From Acidobacteriota bacterium (lineage in GTDB: Bacteria; Acidobacteriota; UBA6911; JACQSX01), in assembly GCA_016211105.1 (NCBI GenBank), contig JACQSX010000047.1, positions 62,001-126,000 on the forward strand: a stretch of DNA of 64,000 bases, read 5' to 3'. Positions 28,110-38,953 of this stretch are shown piece by piece (position 1 is the first letter of the stretch; every line of letters begins with the position of its first letter). Both the position numbers and the translations under genes were made by a program. The notes under the pieces are model-generated. The model was not told where the DNA came from, ran no database searches, and saw only the letters and a program-made list of their open reading frames with translations.

Positions 28110-29179
28110 GCGCGCAGTCCGACGTTGAGTTGATCAAGCAAAGAAAGCGGGAAGGTCTCACCATCCCTTTACATAGGGACGTGCAGGCCAAAGCCGCCTC
28201 TACCTATCTGGAATACGTGGCGCTGATTCACAGTGCGTTGCCCGAGCTTGACTTTGACACGATTGACCTTTCCACGACCTTCCTCGGTCACAAACTTTCT
28301 ACTCCTCTGATAATTGATTCCATGACGGGTGGCACGCCAGAAGCGGCAGAGATCAATGCCAGGTTGGCAGAAACTGCCGCGACCCTGGGGCTCGGAATGG
28401 GATTGGGCAGCCAGCGAGCCGGCCTGACAAGTGAAGAACTTGCCCAAACCTATGTGATCGCCAGAAAACGGGCGCCTACCGCGTTTCTCCTGGCCAACAT
28501 CGGAGGGGCCCAATTGGCTAAGGGGCTAAGTACGGACGATGCCAAGCGGATCGTCGATATGATAAGCGCAGACGCGCTGGTCATTCATCTCAACCCACTG
28601 CAGGAACTGGTACAGCCAGAAGGAGAACCGCAGTATAAAGGTGTGCTGAACAAGATCACTGAGTTGGTGAAAAGCGTACGCGTTCCCGTGATGGTAAAAG
28701 AGGTGGGGTCTGGAATATCGAAAGAAGTCGCAACCAAGTTGGAACGTGCAGGTGTCAAGGCGATCAACATTGCCGGTTCCGGTGGCACAAGCTGGGCGGC
28801 TGTCGAAAGACACCGAGCGGAAGGCGCCGGCAACACGTTGAAAACACACCTCGGGGAGCTATTTTGGGATTGGGGCATACCTACCGCGGTGAGTTTGATC
28901 GAAGTAAGAAAGGCAGTGCAATTACCGCTAGTGGCGTCGGGAGGCCTGAGGAACGGTCTAGAAGCAGCCAAGTGCCTGGCGCTCGGAGCCGATATGTGTG
29001 CCATGGCGCTCCCATTTCTCAAAGCTGCTGCTGAATCGACCGATGCCGTATTCCGGTTCACCGGCGTTTTACTGCATGAATTGAAGAGTACAATGTATCT
29101 TGTAGGAGCTAAGGACATTCAAACGCTCAAGACCGCACGATATGTCCTGACGGGACCTCTGGCCGAATGGTTCCGATGA
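28106..29179 (+). CDS. fni: type II isopentenyl-diphosphate delta-isomerase
   Basis: FMN- and NADPH-dependent enzyme that interconverts IPP and DMAPP for isoprenoid synthesis (hopanoids, menaquinone, undecaprenol). The protein has 357 residues, in family range. A TIM barrel is shown by the N-terminal RKREGLTIP, IIDSMTGGTPEA, GLGMGLGSQRAG, ANIGGAQL, the catalytic/Mg region HLNPLQELVQPEGEPQYKG trimmed to its core, KEVGSGIS, GSGGTSW and ASGGLRNG. The start is GTG 28106, overlapping the inositol synthase stop by four bases. The coupling of inositol synthase and Fni suggests a shared lipid-related need, but it may be chance operon packing. Confidence 0.95.
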   Translation: MSAQSDVELIKQRKREGLTIPLHRDVQAKAASTYLEYVALIHSALPELDFDTIDLSTTFLGHKLSTPLIIDSMTGGTPEAAEINARLAETAATLGLGMGLGSQRAGLTSEELAQTYVIARKRAPTAFLLANIGGAQLAKGLSTDDAKRIVDMISADALVIHLNPLQELVQPEGEPQYKGVLNKITELVKSVRVPVMVKEVGSGISKEVATKLERAGVKAINIAGSGGTSWAAVERHRAEGAGNTLKTHLGELFWDWGIPTAVSLIEVRKAVQLPLVASGGLRNGLEAAKCLALGADMCAMALPFLKAAAESTDAVFRFTGVLLHELKSTMYLVGAKDIQTLKTARYVLTGPLAEWFR

Positions 29180-29199
29180 TTCTTGCCGCCCGAGCTTAT

Positions 29200-29895
29200 T
29201 TATATCTTCCTCCCACCGTTGCGGATCGAACTCAGCAGAAACTGAATTCGATAGAGAATCAATTTCTGCCATTCAAAGATCAATTCACGCGCATCTTTCC
29301 GTTTCTTCCACCAGCCGGTAGGGTCAAACGGATCGAAGCGACTGTAGCGACAGATGATTTGAAGATCCTTTCCCAAATAATGGTAAAAGGTCATACAAGC
29401 ACGGCGACTGTGGGTTTTCGAGGTGACGATGATCAGCCGTCGTAAATGGTCACGCTCCAGAAATTCCTTAATGCGCCTGGCTTCCTCGTCGGTGTTATCG
29501 ACCGGAATCTCAATACGCGAGATACTAGAGCGGGGCACGCCAAGTCCTTCCAACACCTGTTGGTTAATGTCAATCATCTCCGGCAGCAAGATCCCCTTCG
29601 CCTTTAGCTGATAGAAACTGTCGGGTGGCGATTCGCGCGTCAGCAGTACCCGTGGACTCCACCCCTCATGGTAAAGAGCGGCTGCTTCTTGCGTGCGGAT
29701 AATGTAGCTTCCAGCCATCACCACGATTACGTCCGCTTTCTGCAGAGAATCTGAGCAGAGAACTGAATATCCCAATTCCCGAAAAATCCAGGGATGGAGT
29801 GCATACAAGATTAGCGCCACAACGAGGAAAGCGGCAATCTTGGTGAGGCAGCCACAACCGTAAGGACGTTTCATGAACATATGCCTGGCAGACAC
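29200..29895 (-). CDS. YdcF/DUF218-family membrane-anchored protein
   Basis: A 231-residue protein with one N-terminal membrane helix (FLVVALILYALHPWIF) and a DUF218/SanA-like periplasmic or cytosolic domain. Typical motifs are ADVIVVMAGSYIIRTQEAAALYHEGW near residue 53-80 (shortened pattern AxxxLGG in other members), PVDNTDEEARRIKEFL and VTSKTHSRRACMTFYH. The family includes SanA and YdcF, whose activities are poorly known and often linked to envelope integrity. The start is uncertain: GTG 29895 extends the frame, with ATG alternatives at 29880 and 29874. It converges with fni and lies 75 bases downstream of lpxD on the same strand. Confidence 0.8.
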   Translation of the reverse strand: MSARHMFMKRPYGCGCLTKIAAFLVVALILYALHPWIFRELGYSVLCSDSLQKADVIVVMAGSYIIRTQEAAALYHEGWSPRVLLTRESPPDSFYQLKAKGILLPEMIDINQQVLEGLGVPRSSISRIEIPVDNTDEEARRIKEFLERDHLRRLIIVTSKTHSRRACMTFYHYLGKDLQIICRYSRFDPFDPTGWWKKRKDARELIFEWQKLILYRIQFLLSSIRNGGRKI

Positions 29896-29970
29896 GCTCT
29901 CGTAAAGTCAAGCTGCAACACGGTCGAAAGGGCGCCAACGTCCTCATCCCCACGGACATCTTTAGCGCTG

Positions 29971-30993
29971 CTATCTCTTTTTCCTCAAATCCTCGACGAT
30001 CTTTTCAAGCGCGCGAAGACGCCTTTGTATTTCTGGAAGCCTGGGGAAAACCGCGCTTGCCTTCCGCCAGGCGGTATTATCAATCGCCGGATAGCCTGAA
30101 ACGATCTTGTCATGATCCACGGAATTGGGGATTCCCGTTTGCGCCGTGGCGATCACGCGATCTCCAATACGGAGGTGTCCGGCGACGCCAACTTGTCCAG
30201 CGAGCATCACGTTTTTGCCCACGACTGTCGAACCTGCAAGACCTACCTGGGCAGCCAGCACCGTATTCTCCCCCACGTCGCTGCTATGTCCGATCTGAAC
30301 CAAATTATCGATTTTAGCGCCCGACCGAATCCGGGTCTCTCCCACAGCAGCCCGGTCAATCGTCGTATTGGAACCGACTTCAACGTTGTCTTCCAGAACC
30401 ACAATTCCCGATTGCACAATCTTGTGATAGGTGCCGTCGCCGATCGGCGCGAACCCGAAGCCATCTCCCCCAAGGATCGCTCCGTTTTGAATCACGCAAT
30501 GGTTGCCAATCTGGACATACTCACGCACGACGGCGTTCGAGTGCAACACCGATCCGGTCCCGATGCGGGCATAGGAATACACGGTACAATTAGGATAGAT
30601 GCTAACATCCCGGCCGATCTCTACGCCCTGTTGTAATACTACATGTGCTCCAATGTTGACATTTTCGCCGATTTTGACACTCGGATGGATGATTGCGGAG
30701 GGGTGAATCCCAGGTTCGGGCGCCGGCGGCTGGTAAAAGAACTCGATCGCACGCGCAAAGGCAAGATACGGATTGGAAGTTCGCAAACTGGGGATGGCGA
30801 TGGACTCCACTTCGGGACTCAGGATGACAGCGGACGCCTTGGTCGTCTTAAGGTACGGGAAGTATCTCCTGTTGGAAATAAATGTGAGGTCTCCAGGGCC
30901 CGCCTTTTCAATGCCGATCACGCGCGATATTTCCACATCACCACCGCCGCGCAATTCACAGTTCAGGCGCCGCGCAATTTCAACAAGCTTCAT
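29971..30993 (-). CDS. lpxD: UDP-3-O-(acyl)glucosamine N-acyltransferase
   Basis: Third step of lipid A synthesis, adding the second 3-hydroxyacyl chain to UDP-glucosamine. The protein has 340 residues, typical. An N-terminal uridine-binding domain (about 1-100) is followed by left-handed parallel beta-helix hexapeptide repeats (IHPSVKIGENVNIGAHVVLQ in short steps, VEIGRDVSIYPNC). NLVQIGHSSDVGENT contains the catalytic His region and GVAGHLRIGDRV follows. The C-terminal helix RRLRALEKIVEDLRKK is characteristic. It transcribes away from murJ, and the divergent gap is about 112 bases. Supports an LPS-bearing outer membrane, together with the Kdo genes. Confidence 0.95.
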   Translation of the reverse strand: MKLVEIARRLNCELRGGGDVEISRVIGIEKAGPGDLTFISNRRYFPYLKTTKASAVILSPEVESIAIPSLRTSNPYLAFARAIEFFYQPPAPEPGIHPSAIIHPSVKIGENVNIGAHVVLQQGVEIGRDVSIYPNCTVYSYARIGTGSVLHSNAVVREYVQIGNHCVIQNGAILGGDGFGFAPIGDGTYHKIVQSGIVVLEDNVEVGSNTTIDRAAVGETRIRSGAKIDNLVQIGHSSDVGENTVLAAQVGLAGSTVVGKNVMLAGQVGVAGHLRIGDRVIATAQTGIPNSVDHDKIVSGYPAIDNTAWRKASAVFPRLPEIQRRLRALEKIVEDLRKKR

Positions 30994-31105
30994 GTTTCGT
31001 CTTGGGAGCCTCCGTTTCGCTGTGCTACGATCCGCAGGCGACGTATGGTATTACAGCCCAGTCCATGATTCAAACTCTCTCTCGCCGTCAAGCCCATCTG
31101 TCGCA

Positions 31106-32704
31106 ATGAGCCGCAGGCGCAAAGCGGCGCGCGCCGCTGGAATTGTTAGTCTGGCGACCTTGATCAGCCGACTCTCCGGCCTCGTGCGAGACCAGGTGTT
31201 TGCCGCCTTGTTTGGTGCAGGCAAATATATGGACGCATTCAATGTGGCCTTCCTCATCCCAAATCTACTACGAGACCTTTTTGCCGAAGGAGCTCTCTCG
31301 GCCGCCTTCGTTCCGACATTTACCCACTATTTGACCAGCCGTTCGCGCGAGGAGGCATGGAGACTGGCCAATCTGGTAATCAACGCTCTCCTGGTAATTC
31401 TAAGCGGCTTTACTCTGTTGATCTTCCTGTTCTCGAAATACTTCGTTTTGCTTTTTGCATATGGTTTCACGCAAACCCCCGGCAAAGTGGAACTGACCGC
31501 CGCTTTGACACGAATTATGTCACCCTTCTTGTTGATGATAGCGCTGGCCGCCGTCTGCATGGGAATTCTGAACGCAAGGGACAAGTTCTTTGTTCCCGCG
31601 GTGTCCCCGGCCCTCTTTAATATTGGGAACATTTTAGCTGGCATCTTATTAGTGCCGGTGTTTAGCAAACACGGAATGGAAGGGATTTTCGCAATGGCGG
31701 TAGGCACGCTGGTCGGTGGCCTCGGTCAGTTACTGGCGCAGGTCCCGCTATTGCGACGGCAGGGTTTTCATTACCGCCCGAAAATTGACCTTTCCCACCC
31801 GGGTCTGCAACATATCGGCCGCCTGATGGTGCCCGCGGTCTTTGGATTGGCAGCCGTGCAGATTAATCTCATGGTAAACCGGCAACTAGCAGCGTCTATC
31901 CCCGGAGATGGCCCGGTTTCCTGGCTGAACTACGCGTTCCGACTGATTTATCTTCCCATCGGGTTGTTCGGAGTGGCGATCGCCACGGTGAATCTAAGGG
32001 AGGCTTCTGTGGATGCAGCCCGCAGGGACATGGCAGCCTTAAAGCATACTTTGGCCAATTCCCTAAAGATGGTGATGCTTTTGAATATACCGTCCACTTT
32101 CGGATTGATCATTCTCAGCCATCCTATTATTGCAATGCTGTATCAACGGGGAAAATTCACCGCAGCCGACACCACAGCCACAGCCCATGCGCTGGTGGCT
32201 TATTCTTTGGGGCTGTTTGCCTACAGTTGTGTCAAGATTTTCGTTCCCACTTTTTATGCTCTGAATGATACGCGTACTCCGATGCGGATTTCCATGATGG
32301 CAGTGGTGTTGAATATCTTCTTCAATGTCGCGTTGATTCGGCCCCTGGGGTACATCGGGTTGGCGTTGGGAACATCGGTCACTTCCTGGTTGAACTTGGC
32401 GCTGCTGACCTATGAATTTCGTCGAAAGATGGGCCCCTTTGAGAACCGGGAGCGGCTGTCGACTGCGTTCCTGCGCTGCACGCTGGCGTCGTGTGGCATG
32501 GCCGTGGTGGCCTTTGCCGCGTACTATGCCGTCCCAGCAGCCTGGGGAAATCAGACGCTGCCACTGGCCACCATCGTAGTGGCGATCATTTGCCTGGCCT
32601 GCGGCGTGTACGCCTGGCTTTGCGTGCTGCTGCGGATTCCTGAGATTGAGGTTCTTTGGGAGGCGCTCCGCGGAAGGCTATCTAGCGCTGGCCAAGTAGG
32701 ATGA
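31106..32704 (+). CDS. murJ: lipid II flippase MurJ
   Basis: MviN/MurJ family polytopic protein that moves lipid II across the cytoplasmic membrane. The protein has 532 residues with about 14 predicted membrane helices. The N-terminus has the family signature SLATLISRLSGLVRDQVFA in short form, FLIPNLLRDLFAEGALSAAFVPTF, and later basic residues RRQG and INLMVNRQLA. The open frame runs back to 30773 within the divergent lpxD. ATG 31106 is chosen because MSRRRKAARAAG begins the conserved topology. No Shine-Dalgarno is evident. XerD-like recombinase follows after 84 bases. Confidence 0.94.
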   Translation: MSRRRKAARAAGIVSLATLISRLSGLVRDQVFAALFGAGKYMDAFNVAFLIPNLLRDLFAEGALSAAFVPTFTHYLTSRSREEAWRLANLVINALLVILSGFTLLIFLFSKYFVLLFAYGFTQTPGKVELTAALTRIMSPFLLMIALAAVCMGILNARDKFFVPAVSPALFNIGNILAGILLVPVFSKHGMEGIFAMAVGTLVGGLGQLLAQVPLLRRQGFHYRPKIDLSHPGLQHIGRLMVPAVFGLAAVQINLMVNRQLAASIPGDGPVSWLNYAFRLIYLPIGLFGVAIATVNLREASVDAARRDMAALKHTLANSLKMVMLLNIPSTFGLIILSHPIIAMLYQRGKFTAADTTATAHALVAYSLGLFAYSCVKIFVPTFYALNDTRTPMRISMMAVVLNIFFNVALIRPLGYIGLALGTSVTSWLNLALLTYEFRRKMGPFENRERLSTAFLRCTLASCGMAVVAFAAYYAVPAAWGNQTLPLATIVVAIICLACGVYAWLCVLLRIPEIEVLWEALRGRLSSAGQVG

Positions 32705-32788
32705 GCCAAATGTCGAATGCCTTTTCACATTGCGACATTCAAGATTCGAGATTTACAATTAGCGGTGACTGTGAAGCTGTAGCCGGCC

Positions 32789-33673
32789 ATGGATCTTCGT
32801 ATCCTTGATCAATTTTGCTCCTATCTGAAAGTAGAGCGGAGACTGAGTCAAAACACGATTTTTGGATATCGGCGAGACCTGGAGAAACTGCACGCCTTTC
32901 TCACTGCAAAGAGTTGGAACTATTTGCAACTCCGTCATGCCGATCTTGTAGAATTCCTTTACCACCAGAAACCCATACTCAGCGCCCGCTCGGTGGCACG
33001 TCTTACTTCCAGCCTGCGCGCCTTTTATCGTTTCCTCTTATTGGATCGGAAGCTGACATCAGACCCTACTGAGAATCTGGAAACTCCGAAGTCGTGGAGC
33101 CGCCTCCCTAAATACCTGAGTGAATCCGAAGTAGAAGCAATCCTGCAATCTCCGGATTCATCCACCCGCCATGGACTTCGTGACAAGGCGATGATGGAAC
33201 TACTCTATGCCACCGGGCTGCGCGTAAGTGAGTTGGTGAACCTTCGCCTGGATGAGATCGACATAAGGGTGGGTTACGTTAGATGCGTCGGCAAAGGAGA
33301 TAAGGAGCGCATTGTGCCACTGGGAGAGGCGGCTCGGCGTTGGATTTTTGAGTACCTAGAGAGAGGCCGTCCCCAGTATTTGAAGGGGAAGACGAGTGAT
33401 ATTTTGTTTCTCAGCCAGCAAGGATCGAATCTGACCCGACAGCATTTCTGGGAACTGATCAAGAAATACGGGAAAAGGGCGAACCTACGAAAGTCTTTGT
33501 CTCCCCACACCTTGCGACACAGCTTCGCCACCCACTTGTTGGAGCACGGAGCTGACTTGCGTTCCGTGCAGTTGATGCTGGGGCACGCCGATATTTCCAC
33601 GACACAGATCTACACGCATGTGACACGCGAACGTCTGCGGCGCATTTACGACCAATTCCACCCGCGGGCATGA
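32789..33673 (+). CDS. tyrosine recombinase XerC/XerD family
   Basis: Site-specific recombinase of the Xer type, which resolves chromosome dimers at dif; 294 residues. The N-terminal SAM-like core-binding domain (about 1-90) precedes the catalytic domain with R145 (TGLRVSELV), H240 and R243 in HTLRHSF, H266 in LGHADIS and nucleophile Y275 (TQIYTHV). The catalytic set is therefore complete. XerC and XerD are hard to separate by inspection, and only one copy is visible here; the symbol is left blank. No dif-like site was identified. It lies between murJ and the metK leader. Confidence 0.9.
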   Translation: MDLRILDQFCSYLKVERRLSQNTIFGYRRDLEKLHAFLTAKSWNYLQLRHADLVEFLYHQKPILSARSVARLTSSLRAFYRFLLLDRKLTSDPTENLETPKSWSRLPKYLSESEVEAILQSPDSSTRHGLRDKAMMELLYATGLRVSELVNLRLDEIDIRVGYVRCVGKGDKERIVPLGEAARRWIFEYLERGRPQYLKGKTSDILFLSQQGSNLTRQHFWELIKKYGKRANLRKSLSPHTLRHSFATHLLEHGADLRSVQLMLGHADISTTQIYTHVTRERLRRIYDQFHPRA

Positions 33674-34009
33674 GCGTGGTCCGGCGACTCTTTTCACTTT
33701 TCTCATAATGGCAAGCGCAGCCAGTCCTTCCCAGCAATGGTTCTCCTTGTCGGCGGGCTTTGCTCTCACGTTTTAAGGGTTTGTGGGTGATGATTCGATA
33801 CGCTTCAGTGAGTCTCTAACGGCGCGTGATTTAAATGTTCGCGATTTAAATTGACCCATCCTCTGGCCGTGTGCTAGCTTGCAGGTTTTACCTCGACTGG
33901 AAGCGGCTACCTAGTTGGGTCGTCTGCCGATATTTGAATTGATCGCAACTGCAGTCCTGTGTTATACGCGATCGATGGCTGAGAGGATTTCAGGAGAAAG
34001 CGGATCGAA
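33674..34009. other. gap upstream of metK (336 bases), no gene found
   Basis: No open frame of credible coding quality and no SAM riboswitch-like architecture (neither the SAM-I nor the SAH fold) could be recognised. Two copies of GATTTAAAT occur at 33828-33836 and 33843-33851. A poor promoter-like pair (TTGATC at 33939, TATACG at 33963) precedes metK. AGGAG lies about 17 bases before the metK ATG, longer than usual. Confidence 0.5.
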
Positions 34010-35188
34010 ATGAAACGGAAACATCTATTCACGTCCGAGTCAGTGACAGAGGGACATCCGGATAAGATTGCAGACCAGGTATCCGACGCCATTCTGGACG
34101 CAATCATGGCAGAGGACCCAAAGGGACGCGTAGCCTGCGAGACACTTGTGACAACGGGCCTGGTCCTGGTTGCTGGAGAAATTACTACGAGAGCTTCCAT
34201 CGATTATTCATCGGTAGCCCGTGGTACCATTCGGGAACTGGGCTATACCCGCGCCAAGTACGGTTTTGATTGCGACACCTGCGCGGTTATTTGCTCCATC
34301 GATCGGCAGTCTCCCGACATCGCCATGGGTGTCAATACAGGCGGTGCGGGTGATCAAGGGTTAATGTTCGGCTATGCCTGCAATGAAACTCCTGAACTGA
34401 TGCCGTTGCCCATCACGCTGGCGCATCGCCTGACGCGCCGCCTGTCGCAGGCGCGCCGGCAAGCAGTGCTGGATTGGCTGCGTCCAGACGGGAAGTCCCA
34501 GGTCACGGTTGAATATGACGGGACACAACCGGTGAGAGTAGATACCGTGGTTGTCTCTGCGCAGCACAGCCCGGACATCACGACAACTGACTTGCGTGGA
34601 GAAATAGACGCCAAGATCATTCGAGAAGCGATCCCCGCGCACATGATGGATTCCAAAACCAAGGTCTTCATTAACCCGACGGGAAGATTCGTTACGGGAG
34701 GGCCGCAAGGTGACTGCGGTGTCACCGGCCGCAAGATCATTGTAGACACCTATGGGGGTGTGGGAAGCCATGGGGGAGGAGCATTTTCCGGAAAGGATCC
34801 AACGAAAGTGGATCGTTGTGCCTCCTATATGTGTCGACATATCGCCAAGAACATTGTCGCCGCCGGACTGGCTGATCGGTGTGAAGTGCAACTAGCGTAT
34901 GCCATCGGGGTAGCCGAGCCGGTCTCTGTCTTGATTGACACCAAGGGAACGGGCCAAGTGGACGAGCGAAAACTAGAGGACGTGGTGCGCCATCAGTTCA
35001 ACCTGACACCTCTCGGTATTATTGAAAGTCTCAATCTGCGTCGTCCCATTTACAAAAAGACTGCCGCTTTCGGGCACTTTGGTCGCAACGAGCCGGAGTT
35101 CACTTGGGAGGCGCTTGATAAGGTGGCCGCTTTGCAAAGCGCGTTCGACATTCGAGGCTACGTTCAGGTGGCGGCGATACAGCAGTAG
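34010..35188 (+). CDS. metK: S-adenosylmethionine synthetase
   Basis: Makes S-adenosylmethionine from ATP and methionine. The protein has 392 residues, normal. Three-domain family pattern: [25 protein letters not shown] in shortened form, the [12 protein letters not shown] signature (here [19 protein letters not shown]), and the glycine-rich [15 protein letters not shown] motif near residue 257. The gene precedes ahcY by 96 bases. The two form the SAM methylation cycle pair, supplying the donor and removing S-adenosylhomocysteine. Radical SAM enzymes further right also consume SAM. No riboswitch was recognised before it. Confidence 0.98.
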   Translation: MKRKHLFTSESVTEGHPDKIADQVSDAILDAIMAEDPKGRVACETLVTTGLVLVAGEITTRASIDYSSVARGTIRELGYTRAKYGFDCDTCAVICSIDRQSPDIAMGVNTGGAGDQGLMFGYACNETPELMPLPITLAHRLTRRLSQARRQAVLDWLRPDGKSQVTVEYDGTQPVRVDTVVVSAQHSPDITTTDLRGEIDAKIIREAIPAHMMDSKTKVFINPTGRFVTGGPQGDCGVTGRKIIVDTYGGVGSHGGGAFSGKDPTKVDRCASYMCRHIAKNIVAAGLADRCEVQLAYAIGVAEPVSVLIDTKGTGQVDERKLEDVVRHQFNLTPLGIIESLNLRRPIYKKTAAFGHFGRNEPEFTWEALDKVAALQSAFDIRGYVQVAAIQQ

Positions 35189-35269
35189 CGGAACGAGAGG
35201 CTGGATCTCGCTGGGCGCCTGCAATTTACCTTCTGCGGGTCGAGCCCGAATTCAACAATCCCAAATTGA

Positions 35270-36556
<1,287 letters not shown>

Positions 36557-37115
36557 CGGCGGCGCGCTGACAATGTTTCTTGCAGTGGCCGAAAAACCGC
36601 GTAAGCTCCTCCATGGATATGTTGAATCGGGAACCGGAGTTGTTGTTATTGCAACCGTGGAGAGTCACTGCTTGCAATTCGAAACCACAAAGGAGACGGC
36701 GTTTGAAATCACTCCGCTGATCTCGACAGTCAGTGTATAGCCGGTTTCTGCCGTAAACGGGGTCGTCGAGTGCGACCCATCCACCGGATCCCTCCCAGTC
36801 ACATTAGAGAAGAGGGCTGATTGGCCTTTCAGCTAAGCTGGAGGCGCCTTGCCCTTTTAAAAGGGAATTCCAGTTACCTTTTAGCTTAGGCCGTCGAGGG
36901 GGCGCCTCCGAGCGGCGTCGTGGCGGTTTGCTGGCCGTGACAAAGCCGCTGAACAGTCTGTATAAGGGCTTCTCCAAGGCAGAAGTACGACCTGAGCACA
37001 AGACCGCTTTCTTGGCTGCCGCCACGCAGTTTCTCTTCCTCCGTTGCCTAAGTACCTCCTGGGACAGATCTGAAATCTGCAACCTGTAATCGAATATCCT
37101 GTTACAATTCCGCCC
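36557..37115. other. 559-base non-coding region with inverted repeats
   Basis: No recognisable gene. A 9-base perfect inverted repeat, GGAGGCGCC (36840-36848) and GGCGCCTCC (36901-36909), frames a 52-base loop. The loop contains CCCTTTTAAAAGGG (36852-36865) and the adjacent GGAATTCC. Frames on either strand through here (for example 36573-36740 plus, 36804-37082 minus) have no family resemblance or start signal. It may be terminator, structured leader or decayed DNA. Confidence 0.45.
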
Positions 37116-37823
37116 ATGCGTAGCTATCCCTACGAATATCGGGTTTCATTGGGTCCCCCGATTACGCCGGCAGTCAAATATTTGATCATCGCCAATGCCG
37201 TGGCTTTCTTGATGCAACTACTAACGGCCAACCAAATGCTCGTGATCTTCGGCCTAACCCCGGCGCTGGTGGCACAGCAATTCTTTCTATGGCAACTGGC
37301 GAGCTACCTTTTCCTGCATGGCGGCTTGATGCACATCGTTTTCAATATGTTTGGACTCTGGATGTTTGGCTCCGAACTAGAACGCATTTGGGGGAGCGCC
37401 TTTTTCCTGCGTTATTACTTCATCACAGGCATCGGCGCCGGGTTGCTGTCGGTGGCTGTGCATCCAACGAGCGTGCAGGTGACTATAGGAGCGTCGGGAG
37501 CGATCTACGGAGTTCTCCTTGCCTATGGAATGATGTTCCCCAACCGAATGTTGCTGTTGTATTTCATCGTTCCCATCAAGGCGAAATATTTTGTGATCGG
37601 TCTGGGCCTGTTGACGTTTGTCTCTGCATTACAAGCGCCGGGAAGTCCGACTGCACACCTTGCTCACCTGGGCGGAATGCTTTTTGGTGTGGCCTACCTC
37701 AAGGGATGGATTTCGCCCTCCTTTTTGGGGCGGCACTATCAACGGTGGCGAATCCGCCGTCTCCGGCGCAAATTTCAAGTGTATGAACAGCGAAGGAAAC
37801 GTGACGATTACACTGTACATTAG
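37116..37823 (+). CDS. rhomboid-family intramembrane serine protease
   Basis: A 235-residue six-helix membrane protein. The catalytic Ser127 is in TIGASGAIYG and His184 in AHLAHLGG; the upstream HGGLMHIVFNM and N residues stabilise the oxyanion. The first cytoplasmic region is short (about 18 residues), and the C-terminal tail is basic (RWRIRRLRRKFQ). Six or so hydrophobic helices are visible. Substrates are unknown in most bacteria. It precedes the radical SAM gene by 80 bases on the same strand; whether it is part of that unit is uncertain. No strong ribosome-binding site precedes ATG 37116. Confidence 0.92.
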   Translation: MRSYPYEYRVSLGPPITPAVKYLIIANAVAFLMQLLTANQMLVIFGLTPALVAQQFFLWQLASYLFLHGGLMHIVFNMFGLWMFGSELERIWGSAFFLRYYFITGIGAGLLSVAVHPTSVQVTIGASGAIYGVLLAYGMMFPNRMLLLYFIVPIKAKYFVIGLGLLTFVSALQAPGSPTAHLAHLGGMLFGVAYLKGWISPSFLGRHYQRWRIRRLRRKFQVYEQRRKRDDYTVH

Positions 37824-37903
37824 GCCGCCACTATGTTACGGTTCACTTGTCGTTTGCGTTCAAATTCTATCGGGCCGTCTTTTAGCGGTTTCTGAGTTTC
37901 TTC

Positions 37904-38953
37904 ATGGGCTGGAGTCACTTTCATAACCGCCTGCAATTGCTGGGAGCTTACCTGCGTCGAAGTGCAGATGTGGGGGGAGCCGCGCCCATCAACCTGATCA
38001 TCGAGAATACTTCTAAATGTAATCTCTATTGTCCGATGTGCCCGCGCGAGCTGGGATATTTGCCCCCGCAGGACTTGAGCCTCGAACTGTTCAAAAGAAC
38101 GTTGGATCAACTGAAGGGCAAAACCGAATTGGTGATTCCCTGGGGTGCCGGCGAACCACTCCTGAACTCGGATCTTTACGAGATGATCCGCTATGCCAAA
38201 ACCAGCGGTATGCACTCGGTCGTCTCCACCAACGCCACTTTGTTAAATGAAGAGCGCTCCCACCAACTCATCAATTCCGGCTTGGATATTTTGATCATCG
38301 CCTTTGATGGAACGACCCCTGAAGTGTACGAGAAATATCGGAAAGGAGCGAACTTCTATCGCGTTCGCGACAATATCGTCAATTTTCTAGAAATCAAACG
38401 GCGGCGGAATGCTCAATTGTTTACGATCATGCAGCTAGTTCGAATGCGGGAGAATTATCACCAGATATCTGACTACCAGAAGATGTGGAACCTACCCGGA
38501 GTCGACGAAATAAGAGTCAAGGAAGAAGAGATCGGATTTCCGGAAATGTCCGTGCCGGGGCAGGCACACAAGTCACGGCGGCGCAAAAATCCGTGTCATC
38601 TCCTATGGCAAGGTCCACCGGCCATTACCGTCGACGGCAACATGTTCCCGTGCTGTCATAGCTGGCAGACGAAGCCATTGGGAAATATTCACCACCAGGG
38701 GGTGAAGGAAATCTGGAATAGTCCCGCGATGCAGCGATGGCGGCAAGCTCACATCAGCCGAGATCTCACCGGGTTTCCTGACTGCCAGCGATGCCTGGCG
38801 CCAAACCCGCGCTGGCTTCTCATTGTCGGAAGCTTCTTAATCAACAGCGCAGTTGTAAAACGATGGGTACCGCGTTTTGAGAAATGGTCGTTGTTTCACA
38901 AACTGCCAATTTTCGAAGACCGCAGAACCGGAGCACTGGGGGAGAACGTATGA
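37904..38953 (+). CDS. radical SAM protein with SPASM-like C-terminal domain
   Basis: A 349-residue AdoMet radical enzyme. The [4Fe-4S] cluster motif CNLYCPMC is at residues 39-46 (C39, C43, C46) and the glycine-rich GAGEPLLNSDL region follows. The C-terminal part has additional cysteines (NPCHLLW, MFPCCHSW, PDCQRC) and NIHHQGVKEIWNS, the usual SPASM-like pattern for auxiliary clusters. Related enzymes include those in lipid, cofactor and peptide modification; none is identifiable here. The stop overlaps the start of the next gene by four bases (ATGA), so translation is coupled. This is the first of two SPASM-like/B12-type pairs in this island. Confidence 0.87.
   Translation: MGWSHFHNRLQLLGAYLRRSADVGGAAPINLIIENTSKCNLYCPMCPRELGYLPPQDLSLELFKRTLDQLKGKTELVIPWGAGEPLLNSDLYEMIRYAKTSGMHSVVSTNATLLNEERSHQLINSGLDILIIAFDGTTPEVYEKYRKGANFYRVRDNIVNFLEIKRRRNAQLFTIMQLVRMRENYHQISDYQKMWNLPGVDEIRVKEEEIGFPEMSVPGQAHKSRRRKNPCHLLWQGPPAITVDGNMFPCCHSWQTKPLGNIHHQGVKEIWNSPAMQRWRQAHISRDLTGFPDCQRCLAPNPRWLLIVGSFLINSAVVKRWVPRFEKWSLFHKLPIFEDRRTGALGENV

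Noticed and set aside
36804-37082. 92-codon minus-strand frame in the ahcY-rhomboid gap
   Set aside because: Basic, repeat-derived composition, spans the inverted repeats, no family match.
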